NCBI GenBank assembly: GCA_020860565.1
Contig: JAJBUA010000056.1
Span: forward strand, 1-62,473
From: Clostridiales bacterium
GTDB taxonomy: Bacteria; Bacillota; Clostridia; Lachnospirales; Lachnospiraceae
Length of the DNA stretch: 62,473 nt
Reading direction: 5' to 3'
The translations under genes and the position numbers were made by a program. Shown one piece after another: positions 8,409-16,625 of the stretch. Under the pieces are notes generated by a model. The model worked only from the letters and a program-made list of their open reading frames with translations. It was not told where the DNA came from and searched no databases. Every line of letters begins with the position of its first letter. Position 1 is the stretch's first letter.

Positions 8409-9212
8409 ATGATGAAAACAGCTTTAACGATCGCTGGAAGTGATTCCAGCGGAGGCGCCGGCATCCAGGCAGATATTAAGACGATGACGGCTCATGGAGT
8501 TTATGCCATGAGTGCCATCGCCGCTCTGACTGCCCAGAATACGACCGGCGTTTATGATATCATGGAGGTGACACCGGAGTTTCTGGCCACACAGCTGGAC
8601 TGCATTTTTACCGATATTTATCCGGACGCGGTAAAGATCGGGATGTTATCTTCCAGAGAAATCATGAAAACGACGGCGGATAAACTCCGCTCCTATCAGG
8701 CAAAACATGTTGTCCTTGATCCGGTTATGGTAGCGACCAGCGGCTCCCGGCTGATGCGGGAGGACGCGGCGGAAACCATGGTTGCTGAACTTTTTCCGCT
8801 CGCAGAGGTGATTACGCCCAATATTCCGGAAACGGAGATTCTCTCCGGCATGGCGATCCATGATGCTGCGGATATGGAAAAGGCCGCTGCTCTTCTGTAT
8901 GAACGCTGCCACTGTGCCGTGCTCTGCAAAGGCGGGCACCGGATCAATGACGCTAATGATCTGTTGTTTGCCGACGACAAAGCGATCTGGCTTGAGGGGC
9001 GCCGCATCGACAATCCCAATACGCACGGAACCGGCTGCACGCTTTCCAGTGCCATTGCCAGCAACCTGGCGCTTGGCGCCGATCTGGTGACAGCTGTGCG
9101 AAATGCCAAGGAATATCTCTCCGGGGCGCTCGAAGCGCAGCTGAACCTTGGTAAGGGTTCCGGACCGTTAAATCATGCTTACGCGATCCAGCCGCCTGTT
9201 TCCATCAACTAA
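8409..9212 (+). CDS. thiD: ThiD, hydroxymethylpyrimidine / phosphomethylpyrimidine kinase
   Basis: 267 residues with the ribokinase-like fold: LTIAGSDSSGGAGIQADIKT at the N-terminus, VLDPVMVATSG near residue 105, and the anion-hole motif NTHGTGCTLSSAIASNLA near residue 205. ThiD phosphorylates HMP to HMP-P and then HMP-PP for thiamine synthesis. AGGAGG precedes tandem ATGs at 8409 and 8412. It lies 76 bases after thiW under the same riboswitch; the ThiC product (HMP-P) is its substrate. Confidence 0.95.
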   Translation: MMKTALTIAGSDSSGGAGIQADIKTMTAHGVYAMSAIAALTAQNTTGVYDIMEVTPEFLATQLDCIFTDIYPDAVKIGMLSSREIMKTTADKLRSYQAKHVVLDPVMVATSGSRLMREDAAETMVAELFPLAEVITPNIPETEILSGMAIHDAADMEKAAALLYERCHCAVLCKGGHRINDANDLLFADDKAIWLEGRRIDNPNTHGTGCTLSSAIASNLALGADLVTAVRNAKEYLSGALEAQLNLGKGSGPLNHAYAIQPPVSIN

Positions 9213-9261
9213 CTGACAATCAGGAATAAACGGCCGCGAAGCCAGTTCACAACAATATAAC

Positions 9262-9351
9262 TTATCGGAAGTTCCGTTAGGAACTGCCGATAAAGGGGGC
9301 ATTAGCCCCGTCCATCGATTATAGGGTTCTGCGTCAGCAGGTTCCTATAAT
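9262..9351 (+). promoter_or_regulatory. Structured leader with three hairpins upstream of thiC
   Basis: Three stem-loops follow one another between thiD and thiC. (1) 9262-9293: TTATCGG and CCGATAA plus AGTTCC/GGAACT around GTTA, one mismatch in 14 pairs. (2) 9296-9309: GGGGC-ATTA-GCCCC. (3) 9318-9351: ATTATAGG/CCTATAAT enclosing CTGC-GTCA-GCAG with a symmetric GTT/GTT internal loop. None is followed by a T-run. It does not match a TPP aptamer. It could be a processing or stability element setting thiC expression apart from thiD, or an unknown regulatory RNA. Confidence 0.6.
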
Positions 9352-9388
9352 ATCAATTACTCACAAAATTTCAATGGAGGATAACACA

Positions 9389-10699
9389 ATGGAAGCTTAT
9401 ACCACACAGATGGATGCTGCGAGAAAGGGCATCCTTACCCCGCAGATGAAAATCGTCGCCGAAAAAGAACATATGTCAGAGTCCCCGCTCATGAAGCTGG
9501 TCTCTGAGGGCAAGGTCGCTATCTGCGCCAACAAACATCATACCTGCCTGAACCCGGAAGGCGTCGGCAGCGTGCTCCGCACCAAAATCAATGTCAATCT
9601 TGGCGTTTCCCGCGACTGCAAGGATTATAATATCGAAATGGAAAAGGTTATGAGTGCGGTCAACATGGGCGCGGAAGCAATCATGGATCTCTCCAGCCAC
9701 GGAGACACGCAGCCGTTTCGCCGCAAGCTGACTCATGAGTGCCCAGCCATGATCGGCACGGTTCCGGTCTATGACAGTGTCATTCATTATCAGCGGGATC
9801 TTTCTACTCTGACGGCTCAGGATTTCATCGACGTCGTGCGGATGCATGCGGAGGACGGCGTTGATTTCGTCACGCTGCACTGCGGCATCACGCGCAAGAC
9901 CATTGACCAGATCCGCCGCCATAAGAGGAAGATGAACATTGTCAGCCGCGGCGGCAGTCTGGTATTTGCCTGGATGAGCATGACCGGTGAGGAAAATCCT
10001 TTTTATGAATATTTTGATCAGATTCTCGATATCTGTGAAGAACATGACGTTACGATCTCGTTAGGCGACGCCTGCCGCCCGGGCTGTCTGGCCGATGCTA
10101 CCGACGTCTGTCAGATCGAAGAGCTGGTGCGTCTGGGCGAATTGACCAAGCGCGCGTGGGATCACAATGTCCAGGTCATGGTCGAAGGCCCCGGCCATGT
10201 GCCGTTAGATCAGATTGCCGCCAATATGCAGGTACAGAAAACCATCTGCATGGGCGCTCCCTTCTATGTCCTCGGTCCACTGGTGACAGATATCGCTCCC
10301 GGTTATGATCATATCACATCCGCTATCGGCGGCGCGGTAGCCGCCATGAACGGCGCGGCATTTCTCTGCTATGTGACCCCGGCGGAACATCTCGCCCTGC
10401 CAAATGTCGACGACGTCAAACAGGGTATTATCGCTTCCAAGATCGCCGCTCACGCCGCGGATATCGCAAAAGGAATCCCCGGCGCACGCGATATTGATGA
10501 TAAGATGGCGGACGCACGCCGCGCCCTCGACTGGGACGCGCAGTTTGCCTGTGCGCTGGACCCGGAGACCGCCAAGGCGATCCGCGACAGCCGCAAGCCG
10601 GAGGACGATCACAGCGACACCTGCAGTATGTGCGGCAAATTCTGCGCGGTCCGCAGTATGAATAAGGCGCTTGCAGGCGAATATATCGATATTCTGTAA
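9389..10699 (+). CDS. thiC: ThiC, phosphomethylpyrimidine synthase
   Basis: 436 residues from ATG 9389 (GGAGG eight bases upstream), preferred over the ATG at 9374 that would overlap the ribosome site. Conserved blocks include [60 protein letters not shown] and [20 protein letters not shown]. The C-terminal 4Fe-4S/SAM motif is CSMCGKFC, i.e. CX2CX3C as in the short clostridial ThiC, one residue tighter than the common CX2CX4C. ThiC converts aminoimidazole ribotide to HMP-phosphate by radical SAM chemistry. It lacks the long N-terminal domain found in many aerobes. A strong palindromic terminator follows. Confidence 0.97.
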   Translation: MEAYTTQMDAARKGILTPQMKIVAEKEHMSESPLMKLVSEGKVAICANKHHTCLNPEGVGSVLRTKINVNLGVSRDCKDYNIEMEKVMSAVNMGAEAIMDLSSHGDTQPFRRKLTHECPAMIGTVPVYDSVIHYQRDLSTLTAQDFIDVVRMHAEDGVDFVTLHCGITRKTIDQIRRHKRKMNIVSRGGSLVFAWMSMTGEENPFYEYFDQILDICEEHDVTISLGDACRPGCLADATDVCQIEELVRLGELTKRAWDHNVQVMVEGPGHVPLDQIAANMQVQKTICMGAPFYVLGPLVTDIAPGYDHITSAIGGAVAAMNGAAFLCYVTPAEHLALPNVDDVKQGIIASKIAAHAADIAKGIPGARDIDDKMADARRALDWDAQFACALDPETAKAIRDSRKPEDDHSDTCSMCGKFCAVRSMNKALAGEYIDIL

Positions 10700-10728
10700 T
10701 GCGAAAGTTTTTTCTATTTCTGTGCATA

Positions 10729-10762
10729 CAAACGAGCAGGAGAGCTATCTCCTGCTCGTTTG
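10729..10762. terminator. Palindrome with GAGCAGGAG stem after thiC (copy a of a dispersed family)
   Basis: A perfect 15-bp stem, CAAACGAGCAGGAGA / TCTCCTGCTCGTTTG, with loop GCTA. It lies between the convergent ends of thiC and the minus-strand gene 10803-11228 and should stop transcription both ways. The stem core GAGCAGGAG recurs in other intergenic regions of this window. Confidence 0.85.
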
Positions 10763-10802
10763 TGCAATTTCTTACTTGTGCAGACTCTTATCAAACACCC
10801 TT

Positions 10803-11228
10803 TCAGCTGACACTATGTGAACGGTAATCGGAATCAATCATTTCCGAAATCATCTCATCAATCGTCTCCCGCAGTTTCCTGAGGCCATAAGGATGAGTCT
10901 CAGAACCCTTCTTCGTCTTTTCCATGAGTTCTTTCACAGAGTTCCAGCTTTCTTCCTGCGCCACACGGCAAATCTCGAACCAGTAATCCTCATCCGATTC
11001 ATAAAAACCCAGACCCGTACTTTGAATCGTTTTTTCAATGATACGTTTGAATTCCGGACGATACGCTTCCAGCAGCGCCCGCAGCGCTCCCCGGTATTCT
11101 TCTTCCTGTCCTGCAGGTTCGTCGTCCGCGTGCCCCATCTTTTTAAAGATTTCCGACAGTGCCATTGCCAGCGCCACAATCCCCGTGAAAATGCCAAATT
11201 CCACAACTGCAAATTTTTTCTTTGCCAT
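10803..11228 (-). CDS. Unknown protein with N-terminal membrane anchor
   Basis: About 141 residues from ATG 11228 (MAKKKFAVVEFGIFTGIVAL..); an in-frame ATG at 11261 with AGGA upstream would add 11 basic residues. One hydrophobic segment near the N-terminus is followed by a charged, mostly helical region (residues ~25-141: EEEYRGALRALLEAYRPEF, ELMEKTKKG). No enzyme motif is visible. It converges on thiC with a shared terminator. Function unknown. Confidence 0.55.
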   Translation of the reverse strand: MAKKKFAVVEFGIFTGIVALAMALSEIFKKMGHADDEPAGQEEEYRGALRALLEAYRPEFKRIIEKTIQSTGLGFYESDEDYWFEICRVAQEESWNSVKELMEKTKKGSETHPYGLRKLRETIDEMISEMIDSDYRSHSVS

Positions 11229-11372
11229 TTCTTCTTTCCCCTTTCTGCTGCTCTTTATCATCTTGTTTCCTGTAAAATCCCATCTGCTTCCGATGAGATT
11301 TTGCTTCTTTTTTGTTTCAGACCGGCTGCCCGTGCATAAAATATTTCAGAAAACCATCCGGAGGGCTTATTT

Positions 11373-12140
11373 ATGGCTCATAAACTGACCGTTAAAAATC
11401 TATCTTATGCCTACCACTCGATGGAGGGAGAAACACCGGCTCTGAAAGAGCTTTCGTTCGACGTAGAAAACGGTGAATTTCTCTCTGTTATCGGACCTTC
11501 TGGCTGCGGAAAATCCACGCTCCTGTCACTTCTCTGCGGCCTGCTGACAGCCGAAAGCGGCGAAATCCTGATCGACGGAGAGCCGGTCGAAGACCATCGG
11601 TCCACGATCGGATATATGCTCCAGCGCGACCACCTCTTTGAATGGCGAACGATCCTGGCAAACGCAGCTCTCGGTCTTGAAATCCAGAAAAAAAGGAATG
11701 CCGAAAGCGAAAAGGAGTTGTCCGAAATGTTTGCTGCTTATGGCCTGAACGGCTTCCAGAACGCGAAACCATCCGAACTCTCCGGCGGTATGCGGCAGCG
11801 CGCTGCCCTGATCCGGACACTTGCCCTGAAACCGGATCTGCTGCTTCTGGATGAACCTTTTTCCGCGCTGGACTACCAGACCCGGCTCTCAGTCTGCGAT
11901 GATATCAGCGGCATTATCCGCATTACAGAAAAGACCGACATTTAAATCAGACATGATATCTCCGAAGCCATCAGCATGTCAGACCGGATCCTCGTACTGA
12001 CCAAAAGACCCGGAACCATCCGAACTCTCATGAAGATTTCCTTTTCCCCCGAATACGACACACCTCTCAAACGCCGCAACGCCCCGGAATTTGCAGGCTA
12101 CTTTCAGAAGCTCTGGGAATACCTGCGCGAAGACACATAA
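11373..12140 (+). pseudogene. ABC transporter ATPase (SsuB/TauB/ThiZ type), interrupted by an in-frame stop
   Basis: The frame runs 256 codons from ATG 11373 (GGAGGG upstream) to TAA 12140 but has TAA at 11943-11945. Before it are the Walker A GPSGCGKST, the Q-loop, the signature LSGGMRQRAALIRTLAL and the Walker B LLLLDEPFSALD. After it the same frame continues with the H-loop region (RHDISEAISMSDRILVLTKRPG) and the usual C-terminus. Without suppression the product ends at residue 190, before the H-loop His, and should not function. The partner permease gene is also broken (17860-18561 and 12229-12327), so the whole transporter looks lost. Family members import nitrate, sulfonates or thiamine precursors; the nearby thiC makes the last plausible but unproven. 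Confidence 0.85.
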
Positions 12141-12172
12141 ATTCCCTTACCCGGCTCTGCGCATAAAACGGT

Positions 12173-12205
12173 ATGCCGTCAGTCTAAACCCTGACGGCAT
12201 TTTTC
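12173..12205 (+). terminator. Intrinsic terminator after the ABC ATPase gene
   Basis: ATGCCGTCAG and CTGACGGCAT form a perfect 10-bp stem with an 8-base loop, followed by TTTTCTTT. Confidence 0.85.
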
Positions 12206-12228
12206 TTTGCAGCAGGATCTTTTTTTAC

Positions 12229-12327
12229 TCAGGAAAATTTCTTTTCCAGCCACGTGATTCCCTGATACAGCCCCGCGGAAACCAGGCACAGAATTACGAT
12301 TGACATCATTACCATATCCAGTTGGAA
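12229..12327 (-). pseudogene. 3' fragment of the split ABC permease gene
   Basis: On the minus strand these 33 codons read FQLDMVMMSIVILC.. to ..WLEKKFS and a stop, which is the normal last membrane span and tail of SsuC/TauC/ThiX-type permeases. The fragment has no start of its own. It joins in frame, at the codon TTC, to the 5' part that ends at 17860, 5.5 kb away. Joined, the permease is 266 residues, the usual family length. The insertion between the two parts is the serine-recombinase element. Confidence 0.88.
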
Positions 12328-12342
12328 GCGGTGGCGAGGCAT
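12311..12342. other. attL: left junction of the serine-recombinase element
   Basis: Host permease sequence (..CATATCCAGTTGG) meets element sequence (GCGGTGGCGAGGC..) at the dinucleotide AA, 12326-12327. The same AA is found at the right junction (17858-17859). A two-base shared core is what large serine recombinases leave behind. Confidence 0.8.
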
Positions 12343-12546
12343 AATGAAAATCTTACTATCCTCATTTTACCACAGCTGGATTCTTTTTACTATCGCATAA
12401 ACAGTAAAAAAGAAAAGCCGCATATAGAATCTTATTTTGACTCTTGCGATCACTGTTTCGCTATGCTAAAGTATCTGTAGATTCAAAATTATGGTGTGAA
12501 GAATTTCTGATTTCTTTTTGTTGTAGATTTTTCGGAGGGATAAAAA

Positions 12547-14136
12547 GTGGGCACCTATTTAAATCCAGGCAATGACGGCTTTCAGACCATAAGGAACGGC
12601 ATCTATGTGGACAAAACCGGACTGATCGATTATATTAACCGCACGATTTCTACCTCATCAAAGCTGACCTGTTTCAGCCGTCCCAGACGTTTTGGAAAGT
12701 CGTTCGCGGCAAAAATGCTCTGTGCTTATTATGACAGAAGCTGCGATTCTAAAACGTTATTTACCGGGCTGGAAATCTCAAAAATGGATTCTTTTTCCCA
12801 GTATCTTAACAAATATGATGTAATTTTCCTTGACATTACATGGTTTATTTCCACGACAACAGATATCCGCCATGTTGTTTCCGATCTGCAAAACAATGTC
12901 ATCCGGGAGCTGCAGGCGGCCTTTCCTGACGCCGCGGATTACACAGAGCCATCTCTGCCCCGCGTTCTTTCCGATATTTCAGATAAAACAGGAAAGCGCT
13001 TTGTGATTATCATCGATGAATGGGATGCGCTGTTTCGCGAAGCAAAGCATGACGATGCGCTGCAAAAAGAATATATTCAGCTGTTGCGCGGACTATTTAA
13101 GGGCGGAATCTCCACAGACCGAATGATCGCGGCAGCCTATATGACCGGCATCCTCCCGATCAAAAAATACGGCACAGAATCTGCTCTGACCGACTTCAAT
13201 GAGTTTTCCATGACCAATCCTTCCAAACTGGCCCGCTATGTCGGTTTCACGCAGGACGAGGTGCAAAATCTTTGCCAGACCTTTCATATGGACTTTGAGA
13301 CAATGCGCATCTGGTATGACGGTTACGCGTTCAGCCGGGTTCGGCACGTATACAGTCCAAATTCTGTGATTAAAGCATTACAGAACGAAGAATATCAAAA
13401 TTACTGGACCAGTTCCGAGACCTATGAATCACTGAAAAGCTATATCAGCATGAACCTGGACGGATTAAAGGACACTGTCATCGCCATGCTGGGTGGTCAG
13501 CCGCAAAAAGTGGAAACCCTTTATTTTCAAAATGATCTGACCAGCCTTACCAACAAGAATCATGTTCTCACCTTGCTGGTACATCTGGGATATCTGGCCT
13601 ATGATCAGAAAACCAAAGCCGTTTCCATCCCCAACCTTGAAGTGGCCGACTCCTTCCGACTCGCCGTCCAGGACTCCGGCTGGGAAAAGATTGGCGCAGC
13701 CCTTGAAAACTCTGAAGATTTACTGGCTGCCACAATCCGGGGAGACTGCCGCGCAGTTGAAAATGCTCTCGAGGAGATTCATTACGCAAAGTCCTCCATC
13801 CTGGAATATAATAACGAAAATTCACTGGCATGTGCCATTACTATCGCTTACTACACAGCTAAAAGATTTTATGAAATATTCCGTGAACTCCCTTCCGGTA
13901 AAGGTTTTGCTGACGTTGTATTCCTTCCACACAAGGATACCGATAAACCTGCTATTCTTATCGAATTAAAATACAATAAATCTGCTGACGCTGCTATCCA
14001 GCAGATTAAAGACCGACGTTACACCGGCAAGCTCAGCGATTATAAAGGGAATCTTCTTCTAGTCAGGATTAATTATAATAAGGACAGTATCGGCAAAAAA
14101 CACGAATGTGTCATGGAATGGTTTCAGCAGTGCTGA
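12547..14136 (+). CDS. AAA-ATPase-like protein with C-terminal PD-(D/E)XK nuclease-like domain
   Basis: 529 residues starting at GTG 12547, seven bases after GGAGGG. The N-terminal half matches the AAA-ATPase-like family: FQTIRNGIYVDKTGLIDYIN, a Walker A-like FSRPRRFGKSFAAKML near residue 40, and a Walker B FVIIIDEWDALFRE near residue 155. The C-terminal ~130 residues fit the DUF1703/PDDEXK_9 nuclease-like fold, with Asp in GKGFADVVFLPHKD and the E-x-K of AILIELKYN. Known: these proteins are common and multicopy in gut bacteria, but their role is not established. It is the leftmost gene of the serine-recombinase element, so it is probable cargo. Confidence 0.85.
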   Translation: MGTYLNPGNDGFQTIRNGIYVDKTGLIDYINRTISTSSKLTCFSRPRRFGKSFAAKMLCAYYDRSCDSKTLFTGLEISKMDSFSQYLNKYDVIFLDITWFISTTTDIRHVVSDLQNNVIRELQAAFPDAADYTEPSLPRVLSDISDKTGKRFVIIIDEWDALFREAKHDDALQKEYIQLLRGLFKGGISTDRMIAAAYMTGILPIKKYGTESALTDFNEFSMTNPSKLARYVGFTQDEVQNLCQTFHMDFETMRIWYDGYAFSRVRHVYSPNSVIKALQNEEYQNYWTSSETYESLKSYISMNLDGLKDTVIAMLGGQPQKVETLYFQNDLTSLTNKNHVLTLLVHLGYLAYDQKTKAVSIPNLEVADSFRLAVQDSGWEKIGAALENSEDLLAATIRGDCRAVENALEEIHYAKSSILEYNNENSLACAITIAYYTAKRFYEIFRELPSGKGFADVVFLPHKDTDKPAILIELKYNKSADAAIQQIKDRRYTGKLSDYKGNLLLVRINYNKDSIGKKHECVMEWFQQC

Positions 14137-14184
14137 CAATCAAAAGAGAGGAAAAGTCACATCATCCACGTCTTTTCCTCTCTG

Positions 14185-16092
14185 CTATCCGTCATCGGGG
14201 CCTTCATGCACAATCCACTCCCCATGCCCTCCCCGCCCGGCAAAGGTAACGATTCCTTTTTTCTTCAGTTGCCGGATTCTGGCGTTGATCGCAGATACAC
14301 TGACCTGCTCTTTCTGCGCAATCATTTTTGCAGTAATCCGCGGATTTTCCCTCATGTACTGCACGATCCGCTCCCGCTCCGCTTCCTTTCGCCCCTCATA
14401 GAAGAATTCTTTTTCTAATGCTACTTCCCACTGCACTCCCTTTTCCAGACTATCTGTACCTGTTGCAAGAGACTTTGCCTGCCCCCGCGTATCTTCCATC
14501 ATCTGTGCATCAATCCCCGGCGCCTGATCCGGCCGAAATGTAATCCGAAGTTTATCCTCGTATACCTCGATCTGACGGATGCTGTCCAGTATCTCAGCTG
14601 TCATTGCCTGCCTCAGTATATCTGTTTCCAACCGTTCACAGATGATCTGCAGGCGCTGCTCCGCCAGGGGCTGTTCTTTTTGGCTATTCTCCTGACGATC
14701 CTGTATCGCCTTCTTTTTCTCCGTCAATTTTTTTATCTTATCCGTCAGTTCCTGATTCCGCTTCTTATAATCCATATCAGAAATCACCTCGGCCAGAAGC
14801 TTATCCAGAAGTTTACTGCGTTGCTGCTCATATCTGTCGATACTTCTCTGCAGCTTTTTGATTTCCGACGATCCGTCCTCCTCTCCTAAAACTTCTTCAA
14901 GCAGACGGATCGCCTTATTCATAATCGTCTGGTAATCTGGCACTGACTTCCCATAATACTGCTCTGCCACCTTTTCGAGCAGATGATACAACTGTTCCTC
15001 TTCCAGGTGAACATTATCACAACCTCTTCCGGGTTTGATTTTAACAGTTCGAACAGAATCGCGTTTCTTATCCTCACAGTTTCTCCCATACTGCAGATAG
15101 CGTTGGCATTTCCACTCAATCACCGGTTTTCTGCTTCGACAAGCCCTGCGTCTGGTCCGATAATACGGGCCTTTGCATACCCCGCAGCGGATCTTTCCCG
15201 ACAGCTGGTATTTTCCTGTGTTAACACCTCTTAAATACTGGTTTTGTTCTTTACTCCCCGTCGATCTCCTGTCCATAGCCTCATTTGCTTCTCTCCACTC
15301 ATCTTCCGTTACGGCAGCCGGGACAGCGTTCCTATGTATCACCCACTCACTCTCCGGCACACTCACCGGCTTCTTTGTCTGGAAATCGAAATGCTTCCGA
15401 TTCTGTACCACCATTCCGCAACGGATTGGATTCCGTATGATCCTTCGGACAGCCTGTGAGTCAACCGGCTTCCCATTTCGATTGCGATAGCCGTTTTCCT
15501 CCAGATAATGTGCGATGGAAGTACACCCCATATCTTTACTCAGGGCAAAGATGATGCGGATCACCTCCATCTCTTCTTCGACCGGCACGAAATTCCCATT
15601 CGCATCTTTCTGCAAACCGAAGGTTTGGGGCGGCAGGAGAAAACTCCTGCCGTCCTTCTGCCGATGTTGGTGGGCGTTATTGATCTTTTTGGAGAGCTCC
15701 TTACTGAACTCCTCTGCCAGGATCGCCTTAATGCCGGTAATCAGGGCATCGTCAGCAGAATAAAATTTCCGTTCGAGGTAAAGATACAGGCGCTTCCCAT
15801 TTGACACCAGACGGTCAATGAAGAGATACCAGTCCTTCGTATTCCGCATCAGCCGGTCCTGTGACTTCACCTGCACAATATCGAACTGATCCGTCTGTAA
15901 ATCCTCAAAGAGCCGGTTATACTCACCCCGTTTCTCCGTCGTTGTGCCGCTCCTGGCCTCGATATACTCGCCAACCACGAGCCAGCCCTGCTGCCTGACA
16001 CATTGCCGGGACTCGATCACCTGCTGCTGGAGCGCGTTCTGCTGGGCTTCCTCCTCAGTACTGCATCGGCAATAGATAACCGCCCGGAGCAT
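14185..16092 (-). CDS. Large serine recombinase (site-specific integrase/resolvase family)
   Basis: 635 residues. The resolvase-type catalytic domain (residues ~1-150) begins AVIYCRCSTEEEAQ, with catalytic Ser11, and has QDRLMRNTKDW and FSKELSKKINNAHQHRQKDG. The recombinase domain (~155-270) is followed by a zinc ribbon (CGVCKGPYYRTRR..EWKCQRYLQYGRNC), a coiled coil (~400-490) and a C-terminal winged-helix-like segment (ITAKMIAQKEQVSVSAINARIRQLKK). Such enzymes join attP and attB with a 2-bp crossover. Its ATG overlaps the stop of the small ORF upstream (TAATG). The catalytic residues and full length look intact, so the element could still be active. Confidence 0.93.
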   Translation of the reverse strand: MLRAVIYCRCSTEEEAQQNALQQQVIESRQCVRQQGWLVVGEYIEARSGTTTEKRGEYNRLFEDLQTDQFDIVQVKSQDRLMRNTKDWYLFIDRLVSNGKRLYLYLERKFYSADDALITGIKAILAEEFSKELSKKINNAHQHRQKDGRSFLLPPQTFGLQKDANGNFVPVEEEMEVIRIIFALSKDMGCTSIAHYLEENGYRNRNGKPVDSQAVRRIIRNPIRCGMVVQNRKHFDFQTKKPVSVPESEWVIHRNAVPAAVTEDEWREANEAMDRRSTGSKEQNQYLRGVNTGKYQLSGKIRCGVCKGPYYRTRRRACRSRKPVIEWKCQRYLQYGRNCEDKKRDSVRTVKIKPGRGCDNVHLEEEQLYHLLEKVAEQYYGKSVPDYQTIMNKAIRLLEEVLGEEDGSSEIKKLQRSIDRYEQQRSKLLDKLLAEVISDMDYKKRNQELTDKIKKLTEKKKAIQDRQENSQKEQPLAEQRLQIICERLETDILRQAMTAEILDSIRQIEVYEDKLRITFRPDQAPGIDAQMMEDTRGQAKSLATGTDSLEKGVQWEVALEKEFFYEGRKEAERERIVQYMRENPRITAKMIAQKEQVSVSAINARIRQLKKKGIVTFAGRGGHGEWIVHEGPDDG

Positions 16093-16205
16093 TATGTCTT
16101 TCCCCGACGAATACGTTCAATCAGGCGATGTTCTTCGTCTATCGTAATCAGATGCTCATTACGCAGCATTGCGATCATCCGAATCAGGATTTCATTTTCC
16201 CTCAT
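16092..16205 (-). CDS. 37-residue SHOCT-like protein coupled to the recombinase
   Basis: Read from ATG 16205 (AGGAG eight bases upstream) to TAA at 16094-16092, which overlaps the recombinase ATG as TAATG. The product, starting MRENEILIRMIAMLRNEHLI and ending ERIRRGKT, resembles the short helical SHOCT domain (x-L-x-x-G/E-x-I-x-x-E-E). An upstream ATG would give 41 residues. Translational coupling suggests it works with the recombinase, for example as an accessory or directionality factor, but that is inference. Confidence 0.6.
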   Translation of the reverse strand: MRENEILIRMIAMLRNEHLITIDEEHRLIERIRRGKT

Positions 16206-16288
16206 ACCTTCGTCTCCTGCTTCATTCATGCCTTATCGGCACACCTTACAACACAACATATGCCGACAGGGCTTGTCATCATCCCACT

Positions 16289-16320
16289 CTTACTAAGCAA
16301 ATAACTTACTAAACAAACGA
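16289..16320. repeat. Two adjacent 16-bp direct repeats upstream of the recombinase operon
   Basis: CTTACTAAGCAAATAA at 16289-16304 and CTTACTAAACAAACGA at 16305-16320 match at 13 of 16 positions, head to tail. They lie ~85 bases upstream of the small ORF start, where an operator or recombinase-accessory site could be. Confidence 0.6.
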
Positions 16321-16514
16321 ATTGATTAACAATAGCCCTGATTCCACACGGTCAGCATGTTTCATTTCCGGGACTGAGAAAGTGGGTTTTCGCCTCATGC
16401 ACACCCCCCATTTTCGAGAAAAACAAAATCATAATTTATTTTATCCGGATTATTTCTGATCGTCAATTTAAAATTGTAAAATAATACTTAAAATATCCAG
16501 CTTGCCCGTTTTTA

Positions 16515-16543
16515 CTGACATTTTCGTTTGCTTATGCTACAAT
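16515..16543 (+). promoter_or_regulatory. Promoter of the PNPOx/TerD fusion gene
   Basis: -35 CTGACA (16515-16520), a 17-base spacer and -10 TACAAT (16538-16543), each one base from consensus. It points to the fusion gene starting at 16626. Confidence 0.75.
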
Positions 16544-16625
16544 GAATACACAATGATACAAACAGAAAGGAAGTGAACAGCCGGGACCTATTACCCTCGG
16601 CACTATTATGATCGGTGACAGACCC

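Larger units (their letters stand above)
16206..16600. other. AT-rich regulatory region between recombinase and TerD-fusion genes
   Basis: About 400 bases with no convincing ORF. It holds an imperfect inverted repeat (CGGCA at ~16238, TGCCG at ~16261), two 16-bp direct repeats (16289-16320), and the rightward promoter at 16515-16543. Bases 16420-16540 are clearly more AT-rich than neighbouring genes. It must carry the promoter for the leftward recombinase operon, though I cannot place a consensus one. Confidence 0.6.

Noticed and set aside
10620-10660. ThiC iron-sulfur motif with one residue fewer (CX2CX3C)
   Set aside because: The short spacing is normal for clostridial ThiC proteins, so it is not a damaged motif.
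12091-12303. Plus-strand reading frame over the end of the ABC ATPase region
   Set aside because: It lacks a ribosome site and overlaps the ATPase tail, a terminator and the permease fragment on the other strand.
16560-16610. Short leader peptide (GTG at ~16571) whose stop overlaps ATG 16608
   Set aside because: The AAAGGA site lies only one base from the GTG, the codons show no regulatory pattern, and the coupled ATG is not needed for a good start at 16626.
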